From Rhodococcus marinonascens NBRC 14363 (GTDB lineage Bacteria; Actinomycetota; Actinomycetes; Mycobacteriales; Mycobacteriaceae): DNA of 64,000 bases. Shown here piece by piece: positions 1 to 9,092 of this stretch. The position numbers were made by a program, and so were the translations under genes. The notes under the pieces were generated by a model that was not told the origin of the DNA, made no database searches, and saw only the letters and a list, made by a program, of their open reading frames with translations. Every line of letters starts with the position of its first letter. Positions within the stretch are counted from its first letter, which is position 1. The DNA is taken from assembly GCF_001894885.1 (NCBI RefSeq), contig NZ_BCXB01000006.1, positions 1-64,000 on the forward strand, in the 5' to 3' direction.

Positions 1-1342
1 TACCGCATCCGAGACCACCGCAGGACCCATCACTGACACTACCGGCCTTGTCGCCGACACCATCTGCCGCACCGTCGAGTTGGGGGTGACGATCACCGGC
101 GCCGCGATCGCCGAGGCTATGACCCACATCGAATACCGGCCGGTCGAGACGGATCCGACGTGCCCGGTGTGCGGTCAGGCAGGGCGACTGCGCGATCACG
201 TCGACCGGGTGTTGACGGATCTGCCGGTGGTGGGGCATCCGACCCGGCTGCGGGTGCGCCTGCCCCGGTTCACCTACGTCAACGATGACTGTGAGGTGAG
301 GGTCTTCCGGCAGCGCATCGACCGGGTCGCCGCCCCGACGGCTACGACGACTCGGCGGTGTGCCCGCTGGATTCTGCAACGTCTCGCGATCGACAAGATG
401 TCGGTGTCCGCGGTCGCCCGAGCGCTCGGGCTGGGGTGGAATACGGTGAACGCGTTGGCGGTGTCGCTGACCCGCGGGATCGTCTTCGACCGGCCCGGTC
501 ACCTCGACGATGTGCGCCATCTGGGGGTCGATGAGCACAAGTGGAAACATTGCCGCGGCCGCGGCGATCCCGGGTTCGTGACCGGTACCGTCGACCTGAC
601 CGGCGGTGATCGACGGCACCGGCCCGGCCCGGTTGCTCGACATGGTGGCAGGGCGCTCCGCGGCCGTGCTCACCGGCTGGCTCGACGCCCGTGACCAGCG
701 GTTCCGGGACCGGGTGCGGGTGGTGGTGATGGACGGGTTCACCGGCTACCGCACCGCCACAGCGACGTCGCTGCCCGCGGCGCGGGCGGTTTTGGACCCG
801 TTCCATGTGGTGCACCTGGCCGCCGAGAAACTCACCGTGTGCCGGCAACGGATCCAGCAGGACACGTGCGGGCATCGGGGCCGGTCCGGTGATCCGCTGT
901 ACGGGATCCGCCGGATTCTGCTGACCCGAAGCGGGCTGCTCACCGACAACAGAGGACGAAGCTCGCCGCGACCCTCGCGGCCGATGACGCGCACGTCGCG
1001 GTCGAGGTCACCGCCTGGTGCTATCAGGACCTCATCGCCGCCTACGACAGCCCGAACCGCCGCGCCGGGAAGCTGACGATGTTCAAGTGCCTCACACGAA
1101 TCCGAACCGGGCTGCCGAAAGGACTCGAAGAACTCGCCCAGCTCGGCCGCAGCCTGTGGCGACGCCGCCACGAGATCCTCGCCTACTTCGACGTCGGCGT
1201 CTCCAACGGACCCGTCGAGGCCATCAACGGGCGCCTCGAACACCTGCGTGGTATCGCCCTAGGATTCCGCAACCTCGACCACCACATCTTGCGGTCACTG
1301 ATCCACTCCGGACAGCTTCAGGAACGAATCAACGCACTCTGA
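1..1342 (+). pseudogene. ISL3-family transposase, frameshifted, 5' end outside window
   Basis: The reading frame is open from the first bases, so the gene probably begins before the window. The product starts with an ISL3-type zinc-binding region (CPVCG near 160-175, a further Cys about 40 residues on), then a helix-turn-helix (SVSAVARALGLGWNTVNAL) and a DDE catalytic core: Asp in HLGVDEHKW (near 525-545), Asp in VVMDGFTGYRTA (near 722-757), Glu in GPVEAINGRLE (near 1207-1240). The frame moves from 2 to 3 near 600 and back to 2 near 946-950, so two indels break the protein. All three catalytic residues survive, but on different frames. Family assignment is firm. Loss of function is inferred, and programmed frameshifting is unlikely because ISL3 transposases are normally one ORF. 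No terminal inverted repeat could be confirmed after the stop at 1342. Confidence 0.88.
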
Positions 1343-1400
1343 ATCGTGAACAGCCAGAAATGCCCATAAACGGGTAGCGATTGAATTCGAGATTCCGCAT

Positions 1401-1740
1401 TCACAGATCGTCAGATGACGCGGGGCAATGTCGCATTCGGCCCGAAACTGTACTCACCCAATACTTCACGATCCGAGCGACGTCGAGTTCCCGGCGAGGT
1501 CGACTATTGAGTCTAGCCGTGATCATGTCCAGGTCGCCCTGGGTGAAAGCGCGCAGGTCAGCATTCTTGCGCAGATACTGCCGCAAACAACCCGTTCGAA
1601 TTCTCGTTCGTTCCGCGTTGCCACGGAGTGTGGGTAGCGCAAGAATGCGCCAGCATGTCGAGTGCTGCGGTGACGCACTCATGCTCAGCCAACTTCCGTC
1701 CCCGATCCCACGTCAGCTACCGACGCAGATCGGCAGACAG
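1401..1740 (-). pseudogene. IS30-family transposase C-terminal remnant
   Basis: Read on the minus strand from 1740 downward, the DNA encodes LSADLRR, an in-frame TAG (1717-1719), LTWDRGRKLAEHE and then PWQRGTNEN. These match the conserved C-terminal half of IS30 transposases, which usually reads like LRRSLTWDxGxExAEH followed by PWQRGxNENxNG. After a one-base shift the similarity resumes as GCLRQYLRKNADL and LNSRPRREL, the usual NGLLRQYxPKGTDL and LNxRPRKxL motifs. At least one stop and one frameshift are visible, and the N-terminal half is missing. The piece fills most of the 560-bp space between the ISL3 remnant and the next gene. The rest of that space shows no gene. Confidence 0.8.
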
Positions 1741-1902
1741 TTACCCTCCCGAACGAGTGAGCAACGACTGGTGTGCCGGCGTCGCGCGCCCCAACGCCCG
1801 GTTTGACATGCGCCCAGACCCCACCGCTACCACCCTTCGTTAGTTCGCCCCAGTACCGTGTTGCCCTGGCACGACGTTCAGAACCCACTACAGGAGGACC
1901 CA

Positions 1903-3417
1903 TTGGCCATCGGATCGAAACCCGCGGCCAAAGGGCTCCTACCCGTCATGTGCTTCGCCGTAATGATTGTCGCCGTTCTCCAGACGCTGGTGGTGCCGAT
2001 CGTCGGGACCATCGGAACGCAGCTCGGGGTCGGCCCCACCGCGGTGGGATGGCTCCTCACCGCAAACCTCCTCGCCGCCGCCACCGCGACGCCCGTCCTG
2101 GGCCGGCTCGCGGATCTGCACGGCAAACGACCGGTCCTGCTCGGTGTGCTCACGGTTGCGCTGTTGGGGTCGGTCATTGGCGCGCTCTCGACGTCCATGG
2201 GTGTGCTGATTTTTGCCCGCGTGCTGCAGGGAGTCTCGTTCGCACTGTTCCCCATCGGCATCGCCGTCCTGCGTGACGAACTCCCCCCGGCAAAGCTGAC
2301 CGGTGCAATGGGGATACTCTCCGGCACTCTCGGTTTCGGCGGGTGCTTCGGTATTGTCCTCACCGGCGTTCTGGTCTCCGACGGAGCCGACTTCCACCGG
2401 GTCTTCTGGCTCTCCTCCGCCATCACTGCGGTCGGACTCGTCCTCGTCTGGTTCGCGATCCCCCGACGACCGCGCAGCGGCGCGGGTTCCATCGACTGGA
2501 TCGGCGCGGTCGGCCTAGCCGTCGGCCTCGTTCTCGTTCTGCTGCCGCTCGCCGAAGGCGGCACCTGGGGCTGGGCCTCGCCGGTCACAATCGGCAGCGG
2601 CCTCGCCGGAATCCTGGTCCTCGTCGGCTGGTTCCTCTATGAACGCGAGACCGCAGATCCGCTCGTTGCGCCCCGACTGCTTACCAGCCCGCCGGTGCTC
2701 GTCACCCACCTCGCCGCGCTCGTCGTCGGCATGTCGCTGTTCGTGATGTTTCTGGGCAGTTCGTATTTCGTGCAGACCCCACGCGAAATCGCGGGATACG
2801 GATTCGGGGCCACAGTACTCGAGGCCGCCGCCGTGTACCTGCTCCCGGGTGCTATCAGCGGGGTGATCGCATCGATTCTCAGCGGAAGGCTGATCCACCG
2901 CTTCGGTTCCCGGGTTGTCCTCATTGCCGCGAGCGTCATCGGCGTTGCCGGGTTCACGCTGTTCATTCTCGCCCACGACCGCACCTGGGAAGTGATCACC
3001 GCAGTCCTGCTGGTCAATACGTACATCAGTCTGGCGTACGCGTCGCTTCCGTCGCTGCTTGTCGCGGAGGTCCGCCAGGAAGAGACCGGCGTCGCGAACA
3101 GCATCAACTCCATCGCCCGATCCGTGGGCAGTTCATTCGCCAGCGCCCTGCTGGCGACCCTTCTCGCCGGCATCACCCTGACCGGAACCGACATCCCTAC
3201 CGAATCCGCCTATGTCATCGCGTTCATCGTCGGCGCGGTTGCCTCCGCACTGGCCGGTCTGCTCCCACTCTTCGGCATCACCCGCCTGATCCGCACCCCC
3301 TCCCACGAGGAAGAAGATGAGGTCCACGCGACCGTTCTCGCCGCCGAATGGGGCACTGTCAGTGGCCTCGGCGGCGCGAACACCACCCCCATACGAGAGA
3401 ACGACAGTGCGTTGTAA
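1903..3417 (+). CDS. MFS transporter, DHA2 (14-TMS) family
   Basis: This is a 504-residue integral membrane exporter of the drug:H+ antiporter-2 (EmrB/QacA) type. About 14 hydrophobic helices are visible. Motif A lies between helices 2 and 3 (GRLADLHGKRP), and a proline/glycine-rich segment follows near helix 5. The TTG at 1903 is preferred because AGGAGG at 1892-1897 sits five bases upstream. An upstream in-frame GTG at 1858 would add 15 residues with no ribosome site. The gene follows the IS remnants and converges with the stress-protein gene at 3427. It is paralogous to the DHA2 exporter at 59668-61155 (shared LVxPI and GRLxDxxGKR segments). No regulator is adjacent, and the substrate cannot be told from sequence. 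Confidence 0.88.
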   Translation: MAIGSKPAAKGLLPVMCFAVMIVAVLQTLVVPIVGTIGTQLGVGPTAVGWLLTANLLAAATATPVLGRLADLHGKRPVLLGVLTVALLGSVIGALSTSMGVLIFARVLQGVSFALFPIGIAVLRDELPPAKLTGAMGILSGTLGFGGCFGIVLTGVLVSDGADFHRVFWLSSAITAVGLVLVWFAIPRRPRSGAGSIDWIGAVGLAVGLVLVLLPLAEGGTWGWASPVTIGSGLAGILVLVGWFLYERETADPLVAPRLLTSPPVLVTHLAALVVGMSLFVMFLGSSYFVQTPREIAGYGFGATVLEAAAVYLLPGAISGVIASILSGRLIHRFGSRVVLIAASVIGVAGFTLFILAHDRTWEVITAVLLVNTYISLAYASLPSLLVAEVRQEETGVANSINSIARSVGSSFASALLATLLAGITLTGTDIPTESAYVIAFIVGAVASALAGLLPLFGITRLIRTPSHEEEDEVHATVLAAEWGTVSGLGGANTTPIRENDSAL

Positions 3418-3426
3418 CGGTGCAGA

Positions 3427-3918
3427 TCAGAGCGCCAGCCTGGCCAGCATGTCCCTGGCGGTCTCTGCCGACTTCGGCTCGCACAGCACGTCGTAACGCC
3501 CCGCGACCAGTTGCATCGTGGACGCGAAGTCCCGGGTCCCCCGCGTCGCCGCATACGGGATCAAGGTGGAGATCAGCCCGAAGATGATGCCGCCGACAAT
3601 GCCCACTGCCAGCGGCGCCACGAACCCGCCCGTGACGATGCCCAGCAGCAGACCGAAGAACACGCCAAGCCATGCGCCCGAAACAATGCCTCCACCAATA
3701 ACTTTCGCCCAGGTAAGACGCCCGAGGACGCGCTCGACCTGCATGAGGTTCACACCGACGATGGTGACGTCCTCTACCGAGAACTCCTGATCGGAGAGGT
3801 AGTCGACGGCGCGCTGCGCCTCCGCGTACGTTGGGTACGAACCGATGGGCCAGCCTGTGGGGGGTTCCGGCAGTGCCCCACGCCGCGCCCCGCTGGACTG
3901 TCCGAGTGGATTCGTCAT
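3427..3918 (-). CDS. General stress protein 17M-like domain membrane protein
   Basis: The 163-residue product begins with a proline-rich stretch. A YflT/GSP17M-like fold follows at about residues 22-60 (GWPIGSYPTYAEAQRAVDYL, then VTIVG). A glycine-rich double hydrophobic segment lies at about 72-115 (GGGIVSGAWLGVFFGLLLG, then a GIVGGIIFGL run), typical of glycine-zipper membrane proteins. The C-terminal part (YDVLCEPKSAETARDMLARL) resembles the second half of the stress domain. AAGGAGATC lies upstream of the ATG. Such proteins are common in actinobacteria and often stress-associated, but the biochemical role is unknown. The gene stands alone, convergent with the exporter gene nine bases away. 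Confidence 0.78.
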   Translation of the reverse strand: MTNPLGQSSGARRGALPEPPTGWPIGSYPTYAEAQRAVDYLSDQEFSVEDVTIVGVNLMQVERVLGRLTWAKVIGGGIVSGAWLGVFFGLLLGIVTGGFVAPLAVGIVGGIIFGLISTLIPYAATRGTRDFASTMQLVAGRYDVLCEPKSAETARDMLARLAL

Positions 3919-3985
3919 CGTAGCCTGATCTCCTTGTGTAATTCTTTCAGGACCGGTCCTGTGAGAACCATTCTGCCTGCCGCGG

Positions 3986-4948
3986 CTAGCCCGCGTCAGG
4001 CCGTACGAAATCCGTGTTCCTCTTCATCCCCGCTGCGCGTCCCTTGGCGGAGATCACAAGCGCCATCTTCCTGCTCGCCTCGTCGATCATCTCGTCACCG
4101 AGCATCACCGCGCCGCGACCGCCACCGGCCGCGGAAGTGTGGAACTCGTACGCGTCCAGGATCAGTTCAGCCCGGTCGTAGTCGCCCTGTCGGGGGCTGA
4201 ACACTTCGTTGGCGGCCTCGATCTGAGTGGGATGCAGCACCCACTTTCCGTCGAAGCCAAGTGCTGCGGTGCGCTGGGCCGAGCGCCGGAATGCCTCGAT
4301 GTCACGAATCTGCAGGTAGGGACCGTCGATGGCCTGCACTCGGTGCGCGCGGGCAGCCAGCAGAATCGTCATCAAGATGTGGTGGTAGGCATCACCTCGG
4401 TCGTACCCGTCCGGTTGCTCACCGACGACGAGTGTGCGCATGTTGATGCTCGCCATGAAATCGGCCGGACCGAACACCAGGGTCTGCACGCGCGGGCTTG
4501 CCGTCGCGATCGCGTCGATGTTGGTGAGCCCGATCGCATTTTCGATCTGGGGCTCGATGCCGATCCGACCGACCTCGAGTCCGTTGGCCTTCTCGATTTG
4601 GGTCAGCAACAGGTCAAGAGCCTGAACATGGCTGGCGTCCGGCACTTTTGGCAAGAGGATTGCGTCGAGGTCGGCACCGGCGCGCCCGACGACCTCTACG
4701 ACGTCGGCGTAGGTCCACTCGGTAGTCCAGTCGTTGACCCGCACCACCTTGATCTGGTCTCCCCACCCGTCCTCGGCGAGGGCATCGGCCACCGTGGCGC
4801 GGGCCTCCTGCTTGGCGAGCGGCGCCACCGCGTCCTCCAGGTCGAGAAAGATCTCGTCCGCGGGTAACCCCTTGGCTTTGTCGATCATCTTGCGACTGCT
4901 GCCCGGAACCGCGAGAACCGATCGCCGTGGCCTGTACACAGAACTCAT
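3986..4948 (-). CDS. HpcH/HpaI aldolase, CitE-like CoA-ester lyase
   Basis: The 320-residue protein has the TIM-barrel signature of the CitE / malyl-CoA lyase family. It starts RRSVLAVPGSSRKMIDKA, followed by IFLDLEDAVAP (Mg-binding Glu/Asp), KVVRVND, ILLPKV, IGIEPQIENAIGL and LVFGPADF. Family members make or cleave 3-hydroxyacyl-CoA esters such as malyl-CoA, beta-methylmalyl-CoA or citramalyl-CoA, using Mg2+. The C-terminal GKWVLHPTQIEAANEVFSP segment matches the malyl-CoA lyase-type subgroup better than citrate lyase beta. No citrate lyase alpha or gamma genes are present, which argues against a citrate lyase complex. GGAGG lies about eight bases before the ATG. Substrate remains undecided. 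Confidence 0.85.
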   Translation of the reverse strand: MSSVYRPRRSVLAVPGSSRKMIDKAKGLPADEIFLDLEDAVAPLAKQEARATVADALAEDGWGDQIKVVRVNDWTTEWTYADVVEVVGRAGADLDAILLPKVPDASHVQALDLLLTQIEKANGLEVGRIGIEPQIENAIGLTNIDAIATASPRVQTLVFGPADFMASINMRTLVVGEQPDGYDRGDAYHHILMTILLAARAHRVQAIDGPYLQIRDIEAFRRSAQRTAALGFDGKWVLHPTQIEAANEVFSPRQGDYDRAELILDAYEFHTSAAGGGRGAVMLGDEMIDEASRKMALVISAKGRAAGMKRNTDFVRPDAG

Positions 4949-5019
4949 GACAGACGATCCTCCACTTTCACAGGTGCTCGATTGCCGGAATCTCCGTTCG
5001 AGGAATTAGCCTGACAATC

Positions 5020-6291
5020 ATGGCAGCTGCGAACAAGGTATTTGCAGCCAGGCTGGCCGGCCTGGTGGTGCTCGGCCCCGACGGCGAGTCGATCGGCCGG
5101 GTGCGGGACGTAGTCGTCACCGCCCGCATCGGCCGTCAGCAACCCCGGGTACTCGGACTGGTCATCGAATTATTCACGCGCAAACGCATCTTCGTTCCCA
5201 TGCTGCGCGTCACGGCGGTCGAACCGGGTTCGGTGACACTTACGACGGGCAACGTCAGCCTGCGGCGGTTCACTCAGCGTCCGGGTGAGGTTCTAGTGCT
5301 CGCGCAGGTACTCGATTCCCGCGTGCGCGTGGACGACCCGGACATGGAGGAACTGCATGGAGCCGACACTGTTGTGGTCGACCTCGGAATCGAACTCACC
5401 CGCAGCCGCGACTGGGTGGTGTCGAAAGTAGCCGTACGCAGGCACCGAGGGCGTCTCGGCAGGCGCACGGCCATCCATATCGTGGATTGGCAGCACGTAC
5501 AGGGGCTCACCCCGACGGATCTGTCGATGCCGGGGCAGGGCGTCGCGGCACTGCTGCTGCAATACGAGGACATGCGGCCGGTAGATGTGGCCAACGCGAT
5601 GCGCGAACTGCCCGACAAGCGCAGGCACGAACTCGCGGTCGCCCTCGACGACGAACGACTCGCCGACGTGGTCCAGGAACTGCCCGCCGACGATCAGACC
5701 GATCTACTCATGCACCTCGAGGTGGAACGGGCCGCCGACCTCCTCGAGGCCATGGATCCCGACGACGCCGCCGACCTCCTCGGCGAACTACCCGAACCTG
5801 AAGCCGAGTCGCTGCTGCAGTTGATGGACCCGCAGGACTCCGAACCGGTCCGCCGGCTTCTCGAGCACTCACCCGACACGGCCGGTGGCCTGATGACCCC
5901 CGAACCCGTGGTACTGACCGCTTCCACCACTGTGGCGGAGGCTCTGGCACGGGCCCGCAATTCCGACGTCACCCCCGCGCTGGCGAGCATGGTGTTCGTG
6001 GTCCGGCCGCCGACCGCCACGCCGACGGGCCGCTATCTCGGCTGCGTCCACCTGCAGAAACTTCTGCGGGAGCCACCGGCCAGCCTGGTCGGTGGCTTGC
6101 TCGACACAGGCCTGCCCCGCCTCGCGGCTGACGACTCGCTGGCCTCGGTCACGCGGTATTTCGCGAGCTACAACCTTGTGTGCGGGCCGGTCGTCGACGA
6201 CGAGGGCCACTTGATCGGCGCAGTCACCGTCGACGACGTCCTGGACCATCTCCTCCCAGAGGACTGGCGAGAAGAGGAGATCGACCAATGA
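5020..6291 (+). CDS. MgtE_N/CBS-domain cytoplasmic protein (Rv1232c-like)
   Basis: The 423-residue product has three parts. A PRC-barrel-like N-terminus at about 1-170 includes VLGPDGESIGRVRDVVV. An MgtE intracellular N-domain follows at about 180-290, with helical repeats such as LPDKRRHELAVALDDERLAD, and DPDDAADLLGELPEPEAESLL. Two CBS motifs lie at about 295-415 (GGLMTPEPVVL; GPVVDDEGHLIGAVTVDDVLDHLLP). Magnesium transporters of the MgtE type carry the same soluble module, but the membrane channel domain is absent here, so this is not itself a transporter. The stop overlaps the start of the DUF1003 gene (ATGA), implying coupled translation. A role in divalent-cation or nucleotide sensing for the DUF1003 membrane partner is an inference. 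Confidence 0.82.
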   Translation: MAAANKVFAARLAGLVVLGPDGESIGRVRDVVVTARIGRQQPRVLGLVIELFTRKRIFVPMLRVTAVEPGSVTLTTGNVSLRRFTQRPGEVLVLAQVLDSRVRVDDPDMEELHGADTVVVDLGIELTRSRDWVVSKVAVRRHRGRLGRRTAIHIVDWQHVQGLTPTDLSMPGQGVAALLLQYEDMRPVDVANAMRELPDKRRHELAVALDDERLADVVQELPADDQTDLLMHLEVERAADLLEAMDPDDAADLLGELPEPEAESLLQLMDPQDSEPVRRLLEHSPDTAGGLMTPEPVVLTASTTVAEALARARNSDVTPALASMVFVVRPPTATPTGRYLGCVHLQKLLREPPASLVGGLLDTGLPRLAADDSLASVTRYFASYNLVCGPVVDDEGHLIGAVTVDDVLDHLLPEDWREEEIDQ

Positions 6292-6809
6292 GCGAGAAGG
6301 CACCCAGCGCGGCAGCCCGCAACCTTTCCGACCGGCAGCGCCTCGACACGCCCCGCGGAACTCACCGCTTCCGGCTCACCTACGACGTCGAGGCGGTCGG
6401 TCGAGCCAGCGAGAGGTTCGCACGCTTCCTGGGCACCGGACGCTACCTGATGATCCAGACGATAATCGTCATTATTTGGGTGGCCCTCAACATCTTCGCC
6501 ATCAACCTGCAGTGGGACCCGTACCCGTTCATCCTTCTGAACCTGGCCTTCTCCACCCAGGCCGCCTACGCCGCTCCGTTGATCCTGCTGGCCCAGAACC
6601 GCCAGGAGAACCGCGACCGCGTCTCCCTCGAGGAAGACCGCTCACGAGCCGAACAGACGAAGGCGGACACCGAGTTCCTGGCGCGGGAACTTGCCGCCCT
6701 GCGCATCGCAATCGGCGAGGTCGCCACCCGCGACTACCTGAGGCGCGAACTCGACGAGATCAGGATCCTGCTGGCCGACGATGACGCCATCCGCAACCGA
6801 CGCCAATGA
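6288..6809 (+). CDS. DUF1003 family membrane protein
   Basis: This 173-residue protein starts at an ATG overlapping the upstream stop by four bases. Two transmembrane helices lie at about residues 53-100 (LMIQTIIVIIWVALNIFAI, then an AFSTQAAYAAPLILLAQNRQ segment ending in the conserved AQNRQ). The WVALNIF...WDPYPFILLNLAFSTQAAYAAPLI pattern is the DUF1003 signature. A charged, probably coiled-coil tail follows (NRDRVSLEEDRSRAEQTKAD). Molecular function is unknown. The neighbouring CBS/MgtE_N protein and the conserved gene pair suggest a joint membrane-associated role. Confidence 0.85.
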   Translation: MSEKAPSAAARNLSDRQRLDTPRGTHRFRLTYDVEAVGRASERFARFLGTGRYLMIQTIIVIIWVALNIFAINLQWDPYPFILLNLAFSTQAAYAAPLILLAQNRQENRDRVSLEEDRSRAEQTKADTEFLARELAALRIAIGEVATRDYLRRELDEIRILLADDDAIRNRRQ

Positions 6810-6923
6810 GCGTCTGCCAGTCCACGCAAACTCCGGCAGCGACAATCACGCATAGGTAACGTCACTCACATCTTCTCGAATGTAAGACGCGTGCAGGCGA
6901 ACAGCGCCGCAGGGGGTGGTCGA

Positions 6924-8039
6924 GTGCGGATTCGTGGACCGTTGATGCTGGCAGTCCTCACGGCGGGCGCTGTCGCCACTCTCGGTTCTTCGTCCGGCAG
7001 TTCTTCGATCGACGACTCGCGGACAGGCACGACCGTCCTGGTGTCCTCCGTCGGAAGGATGGCTGTCACGTCGGCCACAGACACGCTCGGAACCGCACAA
7101 CACGCCGCGTACCTCCCGCCGTCGAGACTGCTGGCACCGACGCCTCGGGTCGTTAGGTCACAACGCGCAGCCCCCCCGCCGCCTGTACCAATCGCGACAA
7201 GCCCCGTCTCGCCCAACTCCGCGTTCGGTTCAGGGCTCATCGCGGCGCCCGTTATCCTGAGTGCCCTCGGCATACCGGAGATCGAACTCAACGCCTACCG
7301 GGCCGCCGAACTCGTGATGATGGCGGAGATTCCGCGTTGCGGGCTGCCTTGGCATCTGCTGGCGGGTATCGGCCGCGTCGAATCGGGCCATGCCGGGGGC
7401 GGCCGGACCGACTCGATCGGCACCACACTCACCCCGATCCTGGGGCCTGTTCTCGACGGACGACTGGCCGGAAACGCGGTCATCCGCGACACCGACGGCG
7501 GTGCCATGGACGGGGATCCTCTGCACGATCGTGCAGTCGGTCCGATGCAGTTCATTCCGTCAACGTGGGCCAAGTACGCGTCGGACGGGAACGCGGATGG
7601 TGTGAGCGATCCCAACAACGTGTTCGACTCTTCGCTGGCGGCGGGCCGGTACCTGTGCTCGGGTGGACTCGACCTCCGCGATGCACGTCAGAAGGCTGGG
7701 GCGGTGCTCCGCTACAACAACTCGGCCGCCTACGTGTCAGATGTCATCACCTGGTCGAACGCCTACAAGAACGGTCAAACTCCGTCTCCGGGTCAACTGA
7801 CCGACATTGCCGCGGAGGAATCTGATCTCGCCGACGATCTCGCGACGACGCCGTCCACACCCGATTCCGCCCCTCCTCCAACGCCGCCTCCTCCTGCGCT
7901 CCTGAATCCCGGGTTTCCCGGCCTTCCCGTGCTGCCGCAGTTGCCATGTCTGATTTTTTGTCCGCCGACCGAACCTGCACCCGCTTCCCCCGAACTCGTG
8001 GTTCCCGCCCCCGCCGCCGCCTCCGGGGCACCCCGGTAG
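6924..8039 (+). CDS. Secreted lytic murein transglycosylase (SLT-type)
   Basis: The 371-residue protein has an N-terminal signal segment (VRIRGPLMLAVLTAGAVATL), a low-complexity linker, and a soluble lytic transglycosylase domain at about 120-280. The catalytic Glu lies in LAGIGRVESGHA. Other family landmarks are RAVGPMQFIPSTW and YNNSAAYV. A Pro-rich tail (about 320-371, with PPPTPPPP) suggests wall anchoring or flexibility. The enzyme would cleave MurNAc-GlcNAc bonds in peptidoglycan outside the membrane. GTG at 6924 is preferred because AGGGGG at 6911-6916 sits seven bases upstream; an in-frame GTG at 6891 would add 11 residues before the signal. It lies next to a paralogue, both just upstream of mrp. 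Confidence 0.85.
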   Translation: MRIRGPLMLAVLTAGAVATLGSSSGSSSIDDSRTGTTVLVSSVGRMAVTSATDTLGTAQHAAYLPPSRLLAPTPRVVRSQRAAPPPPVPIATSPVSPNSAFGSGLIAAPVILSALGIPEIELNAYRAAELVMMAEIPRCGLPWHLLAGIGRVESGHAGGGRTDSIGTTLTPILGPVLDGRLAGNAVIRDTDGGAMDGDPLHDRAVGPMQFIPSTWAKYASDGNADGVSDPNNVFDSSLAAGRYLCSGGLDLRDARQKAGAVLRYNNSAAYVSDVITWSNAYKNGQTPSPGQLTDIAAEESDLADDLATTPSTPDSAPPPTPPPPALLNPGFPGLPVLPQLPCLIFCPPTEPAPASPELVVPAPAAASGAPR

Positions 8040-8202
8040 TTCATCCCACTCAGGAACTCAACCGTCGGACCGCGCCGAAGAAGTCCTTCCCCACGCGCAA
8101 ACCCTCTAATCACGGTTAGATAACAATTTGATATCAGATCGGGTAGCCTCGGTTCCGCAAATCGAACGGAACACCCCTGACGGGGTCGCAGGAGGCACTC
8201 GA

Positions 8203-9069
8203 ATGGGACGGCACAACAAGAAGGCGGATTCCCGGAACCGTCGCAACTCGGTCATCTCGCTCACCGTGCTCGTCCCCGTCGGGCTTGTCACCGCTGCCAC
8301 CGCAACAGGCGCCGCACCGGAGTTCCCGTTCCGCACCAAGAGTTCCGTGTCCGGGTCGGCACAGGCCATCCCCCACCCTGCCGACGCCGCCACCACTGGG
8401 AGCACCACCGGTGAGGCGGCCGCCGAATCCGTGTTCACGGTGGAGCAGACCCCGGCCCCGGTGGCATCACCGCCCGTACAGGCCACTCCTCCACTGCCGA
8501 CGAGCGTCGCACAGGGCGCCCTCGGCATCCCGGTCGTCAACGTTGCGGCATACCAGAACGCGGAGCGCGTTCTCGCGGTCGGACAACCCGGTTGCAACAT
8601 GTATTGGACACTCATCGCAGGAATCGGGCGCGTCGAGTCCACCCATGCCTACGACGGCGAGACCGACCACAACGGCGACATGCTCGTTCCCGTCCTCGGC
8701 CCGCTTCTCGACGGTTCGCTCGCCGGAAACAGCGTCATCCCCGACACCGACGGCGGCGCACTGGACGGCGATCCTGACTACGACCGAGCGGTCGGACCGA
8801 CACAGTTCCTGCCCGAGACGTGGACTCGCTACGCTGCCGACGGCAACGGTGACGGCGTCGCAGATCCGCAGAACCTGTTCGATTCCGCCCTCACCACTGG
8901 CAAGTACCTGTGCGACGGCGAATTGGACGTTCGCGATCCGATTCAGGCAGCCGAGGCTGTGTACCGCTACAACAACTCGTCCGCCTACGTAGCGAACGTA
9001 TTGGCCTGGTCCGCCGGATACGCGAGCGGTATCACTCCCGTGGCCTCGGACCTGCCGAGCATCCACTGA
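8203..9069 (+). CDS. Secreted lytic murein transglycosylase, tandem paralogue
   Basis: The 288-residue protein starts at an ATG with GGAGG seven bases upstream. Basic N-terminal residues (MGRHNKKADSRNRRN) and a hydrophobic helix (VISLTVLVPVGLVTAATATG) form a signal or anchor. After an Ala/Pro/Thr linker, the SLT domain at about 115-275 keeps the catalytic Glu in IAGIGRVESTHA, plus RAVGPTQFLPETW and YNNSSAYV. Similarity to the preceding protein runs through the whole domain (for example GPLLDGSLAGN and DTDGGALDGDP in both), so the pair arose by duplication. This copy lacks the Pro-rich tail. Probable role: peptidoglycan cleavage during growth or division. Confidence 0.86.
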   Translation: MGRHNKKADSRNRRNSVISLTVLVPVGLVTAATATGAAPEFPFRTKSSVSGSAQAIPHPADAATTGSTTGEAAAESVFTVEQTPAPVASPPVQATPPLPTSVAQGALGIPVVNVAAYQNAERVLAVGQPGCNMYWTLIAGIGRVESTHAYDGETDHNGDMLVPVLGPLLDGSLAGNSVIPDTDGGALDGDPDYDRAVGPTQFLPETWTRYAADGNGDGVADPQNLFDSALTTGKYLCDGELDVRDPIQAAEAVYRYNNSSAYVANVLAWSAGYASGITPVASDLPSIH

Positions 9070-9092
9070 GCATTCATCCTTACCATTGATAC

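Noticed and set aside
3986-4948. Citrate lyase beta subunit
   Set aside because: No alpha, gamma or accessory citrate lyase genes, and the C-terminus fits malyl-CoA-type lyases better.
5020-6291. Magnesium transporter MgtE
   Set aside because: Only the cytoplasmic MgtE_N and CBS parts are present; no membrane helices follow.
8040-8202. c-di-AMP (ydaO-type) riboswitch before the second transglycosylase
   Set aside because: Such riboswitches occur before some actinobacterial wall hydrolases, but no conserved core could be made out in 160 bases.
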